64,000 nt of DNA from Flagellimonas pacifica (GTDB lineage: Bacteria > Bacteroidota > Bacteroidia > Flavobacteriales > Flavobacteriaceae), in the NCBI RefSeq assembly GCF_900215465.1, contig NZ_OBEH01000001.1, positions 1,240,001 to 1,304,000 on the forward strand, in the 5' to 3' direction. Both the position numbers and the translations under genes were made by a program. Positions 56,001 to 63,361 of the stretch are shown here, one piece after another; the first letter of the stretch is position 1; each line of letters opens with the position of its first letter. The notes under the pieces are model-generated. The model saw only the letters and a program-made list of their open reading frames with translations. It was not told the DNA's origin and ran no database searches.

Positions 56001-56331
56001 ACTTCCTGTCCAGGCACAATTTTCGCCAATCTATGCGATTTTGGTTGAGGATCTTAACCAAGATGGAAATCTAGACCTTATTCTCGCAGGAAATTTTTAT
56101 GGAACACGCGTAAAATATGGACGTTATGATGCCAACAAAGGTTTAGTGCTTTTGGGCAATGGTAAAGGTGAGTTTGAATCCGTTGAAAATGAGATAAGCG
56201 GACTTGATATTGAAGGTGAGGTAAGGGATATGCAATTGATCAATGGTAAGTCTGAAAAACCAATGTTACTTTTTGCAAGAAACAACAAACCCGTTTTGTT
56301 GTACAGAGCAAAATCTGAGAAATCCGACTAA
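53017..56331 (+). CDS. CRTAC1-like lipoprotein with VCBS/FG-GAP repeats and ASPIC/UnbV domain (PUL component 2)
   Basis: The 1104-residue protein is a full-length paralogue of the one at 7660. It has a lipobox (LLLINSCQK, Cys about 20), [21 protein letters not shown], many DxDxDGxxD calcium loops such as [14 protein letters not shown] and [14 protein letters not shown], an ASPIC/UnbV module near 525-595 ([21 protein letters not shown]) and a second propeller set. It follows susCD across a terminator, in the same position as its paralogue. The pairing suggests a surface role together with SusCD, perhaps binding glycoprotein substrate. This is inferred from context. Confidence 0.92.
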   Translation: [1104 protein letters not shown]

Positions 56332-56344
56332 AAATAATGAAGTC

Positions 56345-59300
56345 ATGAAAAAAATCACAGCACTTCTCTTACTTGTATCACTGGGTGTAATGGCCCAGAA
56401 AGCTACGGTGAGCGAAGAAATACAACAATTGGACACTTATGGTTTTGGTACTCCCAATCCGGTTCCGATTCTTACGGAAAACCCAAAAATATTCCCCTAT
56501 TTCAAGTTTGAGGGATACTCTCATACTTCGCAAAAAAAAGGATGGAAGGTCGTCAAATTGGAGAACGAATATATAGAAGTTTATGTGTTGCCCGAAATAG
56601 GAGGTAAGGTATGGGGAGCTATTGAGAAAAGCACAGGCAATGAATTTTTGTACAGGAACGAAGTGGTCAAGTTTAGGAACATCTCTATGCGTGGGCCTTG
56701 GACTTCGGGAGGAATCGAATTTAACTTTGGAATAATAGGGCATCACCCATCAACCGCCACTCCTGTCGACTATAAAATTATGGAGAACAAGGATGGAAGT
56801 GTGAGTTGTGTTGTGGGAAATTTGGATTTACCGTCCAGAACATATTGGCAGGTGGAGATAAGACTTGAAAAGGATAAGGCCTATTTTGAAACCAATGCGT
56901 CGTGGTATAACGGAACGCCTTTAAATCAATCGTATTACAATTGGATGACAGGAGCTGCACCAGCTACAAATGATTTAGAATTTTTTATTCCGGGGAATGG
57001 CTATTTGGAGCACGACGGGACATGGAAAAAATGGCCTATTGATGATAAAGGAAGAAATCTGGCCATGTATGAGAACAATAATTTTGGCCCTTCAAAATCT
57101 TACCATATAGTTGGGGATTACAAAAACTATTTTGGAGGATACTATCATGATAGTAATGTTGGTTTTGGACACTTGTCACCCTATGAAGAAATGCCAGGGC
57201 AAAAGTTATGGTTATGGGCGTTATCTAGATCGGGAGGTATTTGGGAAGATTTGCTGACGGATACAGATGGGCAGTATATTGAATTTCAGGCCGGGCGATT
57301 GTTCAATCAATATTTTCCTGGAGCAGAAAATCCAGTTTCTCAAGCTAATTTTGAACCACATGTGATGGATACATGGCAAGAACTCTGGTTTCCAATAAAA
57401 CAGATTGGTGGCATGGAGGCAGCGTCTGAATATGGAGTGCTTAATATTGAGCGTAAGGGAGATAACGCCACTTTGGGAATTAATGCGCTACAAGCCTTTG
57501 ATGAAATGCTGCAGATTCTTATAAATGGAGAAGAAGTTTCTACAGAAAATCTTCAAATGAAGCCGATGCAGGTCTTTGAAAAAACCTTCAATTGTAAAGA
57601 TTCAGACACCTTGGAAGTGTTTTTGGGAGCGGATAAGCTTCAGTATACTTCGGTGAATAAAACCTTGCTCAAAAGAGATTTTGTGTATGATCCAGAGATT
57701 AAAGCGTCCGAAGTAGAAAAATTGTTCCATGAAGCTTCCGAAGCCATGAAATACCGTGAATATAATCTGGCAAATGAAAAACTATCCGCATTATTGGCAT
57801 TAAACCCATCCCATTCCAGAGCTTTGATTCTTTTAGCTGAAGCTGAATTTATAAAAACACGGTATAACAAAGCTTTAGAGCATGTCAATACCGTATTGCA
57901 ATTGGATACGTATAACCCTGGAGCCAATTACATGGCAGGAATTGCTTATTGGGCACAAGGTGATGCACTTAACGCTATTGAATCTTTGGGTTGGGCGGCT
58001 AGGTCAATTCAATACCGTTCTGTTGCCTACGCGCAAATGGCCGAAATCTATTTGCATGAAAATAACTTGAAAAAAGCAGCGACATATGCTAAAAAAGCGT
58101 TGGCGTTTAATACTTATAATTTAAATGCAAGACAGGTGTTATTGGTGGCTTACAGAAAGTGGAACAAAGCTGATACATTTAATAAACAGCTTGACAAAGT
58201 CTTAAAAATTAGCCGAATAAACCATTTCGCATCTTTTGAGGAAATACATTTTAAAAATGGGGCCACAGCTGCTATTTTGGACAATATTCATAATGAATTT
58301 GGCAATGAGACTATATTGGAACTTGCCTTGACCTATCTAAATTTGGGACAAGATGAAACAGCTATGGAATTGTTGGGTTTAAATTCTGAGGATAGTAAAT
58401 CCAAACTATTTTTGGCATACGCTTCAAAAGGGAAAGATGCTAAAAAAAGTATTACATTAATTAATCAACTGGCACAAACATCACCAAATTTTGTTTTTCC
58501 ATATAGAAGAGAAAGTATACCTGTTTTGGAGTGGGCCGTTTCCATAAATAATGATTGGAAGTTTAAATACTACTTGGCTCAGAATTATTTAGCGGTTGGG
58601 TTAAAAGATAAAGCCAAAGAATTGTTGGAACAGTGCGGAGATACTCCGGATAATGATGCTTTTTATAAATTCAGGGCTAAAACTTTGGACAGTGCCTCTT
58701 ATGAGAGCAAGTTGAAGGATTATGACACGGCTCTGGAGTTGAACAATAATTATTGGAAAAACTGGGATGATCTTATCTTGTTTTATTTGGAAAATGGTAA
58801 AAACGAGGAGGCAACATCACTTGGTAAAAAAGCGGTCAAGAAGTTTCCGGGCAATTACAATGTTGGCCTTAGTTATGCCAAATCTTTGGTCTCCACAAGT
58901 AGCTATTCCAAAGCAATTTCTGTGTTGGACGGGTTGAATATCCTTCCATTTGAACACGCCTCTGAAAGTAAAAGTATATACAATGCTGCACACATTTATT
59001 TAGCAAAACGGTATATGGATAAAAATCAATTTGGAAAAGCCATTGGTTTGCTTGAAGCTTCAAAAAAATGGCCAGAAAATTTGGGAATAGGAACACCTTA
59101 TAATCCAGATGAGCGTTTGTCGAATTACTTGTTGGGAATATGTTCTGAGAGTATGGGCAAACCAAATGAAGCGAAAGCATATTTGGAGAATGTGGTAAAC
59201 CATAAAGGGAGCAATGTTACAGGGGTAAATACCCTTTTTACACTTTTGGCGCTTGATAAATTGGGAAGAAAAAAGGATAAGGATATTTTAGTGCCTAAAA

Positions 59301-59437
59301 TTGAGAAAAGGGTCAAGGAAAATTCGAATGCAGCTTTGATATGGGCACTTTACAACAAAGAAACAGAATCTGTTAAAGCTTCGGAAAAGGTTGATTCAAG
59401 AATGCTGGAAATCTTAAAGTATTGTATAGGTCGATGA
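56345..59437 (+). CDS. Secreted DUF5107/TPR protein
   Basis: The protein of about 1030 residues has a signal peptide (MKKITALLLLVSLGVMAQ). The N-terminal DUF5107 domain (about 30-330) has a mutarotase-like sandwich look: YIEVYVLPEIGGKVWGAIEK, RGPWTSGGIEFNFGIIGHHP, SYYNWMTGAAPATNDLEFFIPGNG. Tetratricopeptide repeats fill about 480-1030. DUF5107 proteins are common in glycan loci but have no activity I can state with confidence; a sugar-active or sugar-binding role is plausible. The long frame from 56243 overlaps the CRTAC1 gene; the signal peptide fixes the start here, 13 bases after that gene. Confidence 0.88.
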   Translation: MKKITALLLLVSLGVMAQKATVSEEIQQLDTYGFGTPNPVPILTENPKIFPYFKFEGYSHTSQKKGWKVVKLENEYIEVYVLPEIGGKVWGAIEKSTGNEFLYRNEVVKFRNISMRGPWTSGGIEFNFGIIGHHPSTATPVDYKIMENKDGSVSCVVGNLDLPSRTYWQVEIRLEKDKAYFETNASWYNGTPLNQSYYNWMTGAAPATNDLEFFIPGNGYLEHDGTWKKWPIDDKGRNLAMYENNNFGPSKSYHIVGDYKNYFGGYYHDSNVGFGHLSPYEEMPGQKLWLWALSRSGGIWEDLLTDTDGQYIEFQAGRLFNQYFPGAENPVSQANFEPHVMDTWQELWFPIKQIGGMEAASEYGVLNIERKGDNATLGINALQAFDEMLQILINGEEVSTENLQMKPMQVFEKTFNCKDSDTLEVFLGADKLQYTSVNKTLLKRDFVYDPEIKASEVEKLFHEASEAMKYREYNLANEKLSALLALNPSHSRALILLAEAEFIKTRYNKALEHVNTVLQLDTYNPGANYMAGIAYWAQGDALNAIESLGWAARSIQYRSVAYAQMAEIYLHENNLKKAATYAKKALAFNTYNLNARQVLLVAYRKWNKADTFNKQLDKVLKISRINHFASFEEIHFKNGATAAILDNIHNEFGNETILELALTYLNLGQDETAMELLGLNSEDSKSKLFLAYASKGKDAKKSITLINQLAQTSPNFVFPYRRESIPVLEWAVSINNDWKFKYYLAQNYLAVGLKDKAKELLEQCGDTPDNDAFYKFRAKTLDSASYESKLKDYDTALELNNNYWKNWDDLILFYLENGKNEEATSLGKKAVKKFPGNYNVGLSYAKSLVSTSSYSKAISVLDGLNILPFEHASESKSIYNAAHIYLAKRYMDKNQFGKAIGLLEASKKWPENLGIGTPYNPDERLSNYLLGICSESMGKPNEAKAYLENVVNHKGSNVTGVNTLFTLLALDKLGRKKDKDILVPKIEKRVKENSNAALIWALYNKETESVKASEKVDSRMLEILKYCIGR

Positions 59438-60237
59438 AACAAATGAAATGTAAAATAGCGGTTAGTATATTCTTGGGGTTAACCTTCTTTCCCTTGTATT
59501 CCCAAACCAAAACTGAAAATAAAAAGATAGTAAAAGTTTTATCGTTCAACATTTTGGGAGGAAGGACAACGAAAGGTGATTTTAACTTAGATGCACTTGC
59601 AAAGCTCATTAACGAGGCAAATCCAGATTTCGTTGCCATGCAAGAAGTAGACTATAAGGTAAACAGATCTAAAAAACTTGATTTGGTGACGGAGTTGGGT
59701 TGGAGAACAAAAATGGCTCCCATTTTTGCGAGGGCAATGTACTACGATGGAGGAGAATATGGAGAGGGAGCATTGTCTAAGTATTCATTTTTGAGTACCA
59801 GAAATGTAGCCCTACCATATTTGGATGGACAAGAACCTAGAGCAGCTATTGAAATTGTTGCCGAGCTGCCTTCAAAAGACACCATTGCGTTTATAGGAAC
59901 ACATTTTGCACATGAAACTAACGAAGGAAGGGAAATTCAAGCCCAAAAAATTAACAAGGTCTTTTCCTTGAATAAATACCCAACAATACTTGTGGGAGAT
60001 TTAAATGCAAAACCTGGTAGTGGTCCAATCAATATCTTGGAGGAAATGTGGCAAGCTACCTACGATAAAGAAAATCCGGAACCTACTTTTCCTTCAGATA
60101 ATCCAAAGGTGAAGATAGATTACGTGATGTTCTATCCAAAGAACAGATGGCGTGTGGTGGACAAAAAAGTCATTGCTGACACTTATGCGTCTGATCATTG
60201 CGCTTATTTGGTTACCCTTGAGCTATTGGATGAGTGA
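59434..60237 (+). CDS. Secreted EEP family hydrolase (2)
   Basis: The protein of about 267 residues has a signal peptide (ends near FPLYSQ) and EEP-family motifs: Asn in LSFNILGG, Glu in VAMQEVD, HFAHET, Asp/Asn in LVGDLNAKPGSG, IDYVMFYP and the closing YASDHCAYLVTLE. It is a metal-dependent phosphoesterase. The start overlaps the DUF5107 stop as ATGA, so translation is coupled. It belongs to the ECF-controlled operon and differs from the EEP at 44769 mainly in lacking the long middle insert. A phosphorylated sugar or lipid is the likely target. Confidence 0.9.
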   Translation: MKQMKCKIAVSIFLGLTFFPLYSQTKTENKKIVKVLSFNILGGRTTKGDFNLDALAKLINEANPDFVAMQEVDYKVNRSKKLDLVTELGWRTKMAPIFARAMYYDGGEYGEGALSKYSFLSTRNVALPYLDGQEPRAAIEIVAELPSKDTIAFIGTHFAHETNEGREIQAQKINKVFSLNKYPTILVGDLNAKPGSGPINILEEMWQATYDKENPEPTFPSDNPKVKIDYVMFYPKNRWRVVDKKVIADTYASDHCAYLVTLELLDE

Positions 60238-60327
60238 TTTGGTGAAATTATTATGGATTAACCAAAACTAAAATGGTACGTGAACTTTATTTGTTTTATT
60301 GGAGTTAGATTAAGGTTATTAATAAAG

Positions 60328-60357
60328 AATTAAGCCCAGATTTTTCTGGGCTTAATT
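60328..60357. terminator. Strong stem-loop terminator at the convergent end
   Basis: AATTAAGCCCAGA at 60328-60340 pairs exactly with TCTGGGCTTAATT at 60345-60357 around a TTTT loop, a 13-bp stem. It lies 91 bases beyond the EEP stop and faces the convergent lipoprotein gene, so it may serve both strands, though the U-run is short. Confidence 0.75.
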
Positions 60358-60507
60358 GCAATATGATGTATTGGGTTAATTGGCCTCAACTTCCAAATTA
60401 TCCCGCAATCATCATTGACCAAAGGAGAAGCTTGGGGGGCAAATGCTCTTCCAACTGATCTACCATAGATTCGTGAACAAATGTTTCCTTGGTTCAATCA
60501 ACCATAT

Positions 60508-61239
60508 CTATTTGATTACAACAGTAACCTGAATCTTTCTTTTGTCCTTTTTATCTTTTTTGTTAATTCCCAAAACTTCGAGTACATACGTCCCAGCTTT
60601 TAAAACATGATTTTTTGGAAGAGATATTTTGCCCCCTTTGCCATTTATCTTGAAACCCCCGCTCTTCGGATTTTCAAAGTCTTTTTTATCTTTTGAAATT
60701 TTTGCAATTGTGAAACTAATCGGAACATTCTTTGGTTCTATTATTGCATTTTTACTGTTCAAAGCTACTTTTTGCTTTCCTTCCAGCTTATTTCCAGATT
60801 CATACTTAATAGAGGCAATTGGTGTTACAGTTTCAGAAATAACAATTGTAAGTGTGGTGTTTTTTGAAGTGCCTTTATCCTTTTTGGTGGTTGCAGTAAT
60901 TGTAAGTACATAGGTGCCGGCAACTAGCTTATGGTCTCTTGATGCTGACACCATCCCTTTGGAGTTTATTTTGAAACCATCCTTTTCAGAATTTGTGAAA
61001 CTTTTCTTGTCTTTGTCGATTCTGGAAATTTTAAACGTAACTGATGCATTTTTGGGAAGTACCGTGGCATCTTTACTGCTAAAAGCATTGTTTACTTTTC
61101 CCTCCAATTTTTTAGCACTGTATTTTATAGCGCTTAAACTGGAAGATTGTACAGGAAGGCTATCATCATTTTTGTTGCATGCCGTTAATACAACTGACAC
61201 CATTATGATGATTGACATTAATTTTGATGCTCTTTTCAT
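60508..61239 (-). CDS. Two-repeat lipoprotein of unknown function
   Basis: The 243-residue protein has a lipobox (VVLTACNKN, Cys about 21) and two tandem repeats, about 35-134 and 141-242. Each reads LEGK..., PKN..(V/I)(T/S)F.I..I.KDKK.F.N, GFKIN.KG, then H.L.AGTYVL, like a cadherin or Ig-type bacterial surface module. It is very rich in Lys and has no enzyme motif. It stands alone next to the strong terminator at 60328-60357, convergent with the second SusCD operon. A surface adhesion or binding role is plausible but not shown. Confidence 0.75.
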   Translation of the reverse strand: MKRASKLMSIIIMVSVVLTACNKNDDSLPVQSSSLSAIKYSAKKLEGKVNNAFSSKDATVLPKNASVTFKISRIDKDKKSFTNSEKDGFKINSKGMVSASRDHKLVAGTYVLTITATTKKDKGTSKNTTLTIVISETVTPIASIKYESGNKLEGKQKVALNSKNAIIEPKNVPISFTIAKISKDKKDFENPKSGGFKINGKGGKISLPKNHVLKAGTYVLEVLGINKKDKKDKRKIQVTVVIK

Positions 61240-61567
61240 AAATTAAGATTTATAAGGGTTAACATTTTATTTATGTCTTAACAACAGGTAACTTTAAGAG
61301 CACCCTATTTTTTTTGATGATTTTTTTTAGAAAAATATGATTTGAATTATTAGAGATACTGATAGGAAACAACATGTTGCCCCACGGAAGATGATTTTGG
61401 ACACAAAGCTGTCATCAATGACTATCCATTTAGTTTTAATGCTACTAGGGAATATTTGCCAAAAGGGGCTAAACCTTGAGATATTATGAGTGAAATTTTC
61501 AGCTTTCTTACGGCTTGAAAAAGATAACCCAACTTAAGATTGAGGGTATTGTTTTAATTACATTTTT
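61240..61567. other. Gene-free gap between the lipoprotein and Lrp genes
   Basis: About 330 bases without a recognisable gene or strong hairpin. It contains the upstream region of the minus-strand lipoprotein gene and the downstream end of the Lrp gene. Confidence 0.45.
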
Positions 61568-62029
61568 TTAAAAGTAATATTCAGTGGTACTCTTAATTTC
61601 TTTGAGCACAAAGTAACTTTCCAAAACACCAATGTTTTCGATCTTGGATAATTTTGACCTTACAAATTCATGATATTCATCAAGACTGGTAACATTGATT
61701 TTCAAGAAAAAATCCACTTTTCCGGCCATGTGATAACATTCCTGTACTTCTTTTAGTTTTTTTATTTGCAGATCAAATTTATCTATAAACCCTTCATTGT
61801 GATAGCGTAAGGATACCATGCAAACCGCAGTTATGGGAATATCAAGCCGTTTTTTGTCCAAAAGGGCAACATATTTCTTTATATACCCCTTTTTCTCAAG
61901 TTGTCTTATCCGTTCATAAACGGGAGAGGGGGTTAGCATTAAGCTGGTTGCAATTTCCTTGGTTGTTTTTTTTGAATCCTCTTGTAAAATTCTAAGGATT
62001 TTAAGGTCAATTTCATCTATTTTTTCCAT
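61568..62029 (-). CDS. Lrp/AsnC family transcriptional regulator
   Basis: The 153-residue protein has an N-terminal AsnC-type helix-turn-helix (EIDLKILRILQEDSKKTTKEIA, with MLTPSPVYERIRQLEKKGYI as recognition helix) and a C-terminal Lrp/AsnC ligand-binding RAM domain (about 65-145, ECYHMAGKVDFFLKI). Lrp family members bind amino acids and often control a neighbouring amino-acid enzyme. Here the divergent neighbour is threonine dehydrogenase, and a perfect 14-bp dyad lies between the two genes. Confidence 0.95.
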   Translation of the reverse strand: MEKIDEIDLKILRILQEDSKKTTKEIATSLMLTPSPVYERIRQLEKKGYIKKYVALLDKKRLDIPITAVCMVSLRYHNEGFIDKFDLQIKKLKEVQECYHMAGKVDFFLKINVTSLDEYHEFVRSKLSKIENIGVLESYFVLKEIKSTTEYYF

Positions 62030-62116
62030 GGTCAGACAAATTTACTTTTAAACGTTAGATTGCAGTGTGTAAAAAGTGGATTGACCTTTTTTCAAACAAA
62101 ATGCAGATAAAAATAC

Positions 62117-62158
62117 TTATTATTTCAATTTTTGAAGATATAATAATTGAAATAATAA
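62117..62158. promoter_or_regulatory. Perfect 14-bp dyad between lrp-like gene and threonine dehydrogenase
   Basis: TTATTATTTCAATT at 62117-62130 and AATTGAAATAATAA at 62145-62158 are exact reverse complements with a 14-base spacer. The right arm includes the TTG of the dehydrogenase promoter. Position and symmetry fit an operator for the dimeric Lrp/AsnC regulator encoded just upstream. Confidence 0.7.
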
Positions 62159-62175
62159 ACAATAATATATTTTTG
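62147..62175 (+). promoter_or_regulatory. Promoter of the threonine dehydrogenase gene
   Basis: TTG at 62147-62149 and TATTTTTG at 62168-62175, with an 18-base spacer, match the Bacteroidota -33/-7 form. The start codon is 20 bases further on, so the leader is very short. The -33 lies inside the right arm of the dyad. Confidence 0.65.
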
Positions 62176-62194
62176 AGCTATACAAAATCCCAAA

Positions 62195-63154
62195 ATGCAA
62201 AAAGAAAAGATACTAATTACAGGCTCAGGGGGCCAATTGGGAACCGCTTTAAGAAAAGCCCTCATAGATAAATATGGAAAGGACGTGGTAATTGCTACTG
62301 ATCTGGTTCCAAAATCTGATGAATTTGGGAATATTGATGTTTTGGATGCTACAGATCAGAAAGGGTTGGATAAAATTGTTGAAGAACAAAATGTTACACA
62401 AATCTATCATTTGGCAGCAATTCTGTCTGCCAATGGAGAGGCTAACCCGGTAAGAACATGGGATATTAACCTAAAAAGCTGGCTCAATGTATTGGAAGCA
62501 GCAAGAAAATATAATGTGGGTAGAGTATTTTTTCCAAGCTCCATTGCCGTTTTTGGAACTACTGCCAATAAAGTGGGTACCTCGCAAACAGAATATCTGG
62601 ATCCCCTCACCGTTTATGGGATTAGCAAAGCCTCTGGGGAACAGTGGGGCAATTACTATTTCTCAAAATATGGGGTAGATGTGCGTTCCTTGCGTTACCC
62701 AGGTGTTATTGGGCACGAATCATTACCAGGAGGGGGAACCACAGATTATGCTGTAGAGATCTATCATAAAGCTATAAATAACGAGGCCTATACTTGTTAC
62801 TTATCGGAAAGTACATCCTTGCCCATGATTTTTATGCCAGATGCGATTAGGGCCACATTGGAATTGATGGACGCTCCAAAAGAAAAAATCAAGACCAGAA
62901 CTTCATATAACATCAATGGACTGAGTTTTACTCCAAAAGAGATTGTTGATTCAATCAGAAAGTGGTATCCGAACTTTAGCATCCAATATAGCCCAGATTT
63001 TAGACAGGAAATTGCAGAAAGCTGGCCATCTTCCATAAATGATTCTCAAGCACAACAAGATTGGAACTGGTCTGCGCACTATCAGTTGGATGATATTTCC
63101 AATGAAATGATTACTGAATTACTCAAAAAGCAAGATTTGCTTAGACAAGCATAA
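62195..63154 (+). CDS. NAD-dependent epimerase/dehydratase-type L-threonine 3-dehydrogenase
   Basis: The 319-residue protein is an extended short-chain dehydrogenase: Rossmann motif ILITGSGGQLGTAL, a catalytic Ser/Tyr-x3-Lys set (FFPSSIAVFG, then VYGISKASGE), and the signature YPGVIGHESLPGGGTTDYAVE of the SDR-type threonine dehydrogenases known from flavobacteria and archaea. It oxidises L-threonine to 2-amino-3-ketobutyrate. The Lrp/AsnC gene divergent from it supports an amino-acid role. Confusion with a UDP-sugar epimerase is possible by fold, but the SLPGGGTTDYA block argues for threonine dehydrogenase. Confidence 0.9.
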   Translation: MQKEKILITGSGGQLGTALRKALIDKYGKDVVIATDLVPKSDEFGNIDVLDATDQKGLDKIVEEQNVTQIYHLAAILSANGEANPVRTWDINLKSWLNVLEAARKYNVGRVFFPSSIAVFGTTANKVGTSQTEYLDPLTVYGISKASGEQWGNYYFSKYGVDVRSLRYPGVIGHESLPGGGTTDYAVEIYHKAINNEAYTCYLSESTSLPMIFMPDAIRATLELMDAPKEKIKTRTSYNINGLSFTPKEIVDSIRKWYPNFSIQYSPDFRQEIAESWPSSINDSQAQQDWNWSAHYQLDDISNEMITELLKKQDLLRQA

Positions 63155-63361
63155 AGGATGAGAATATCCTGAGAGGGCCAAATTGAGTTTTAAGAATAAA
63201 GAAAGTTATACTTTAAAACATCAAAACCTTTAACACCTAAAAACATTGTTATTTACTATAACCTATAAAATACGGATAAAAAATATCTTTTTGTAGCCAA
63301 ATATAGGTAGGATCAAAGAAATACTTTAATAACTTTAAGTTGCTAAGACCAACCAGTTAAT

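Noticed and set aside
60363..60505. Minus-strand stretch translating as IYGRSVGRAFAPQASPL and ending WKLRPINP, resembling the C-terminus of a secreted protein
   Set aside because: It lies after the stop of the lipoprotein gene, has no start codon, an in-frame stop upstream and no recognisable family. It could be a decayed gene end, but chance translation cannot be excluded.
62037..62044. CAAATTTA, a minus-strand TAnnTTTG match in front of the Lrp gene
   Set aside because: Only eight bases from the start codon and without a matching -33, so it would imply a leaderless transcript; too weak to annotate.
63155..63175. AGGAT ... ATCCT hairpin after threonine dehydrogenase as terminator
   Set aside because: Five-base stem without U-run; likely chance.
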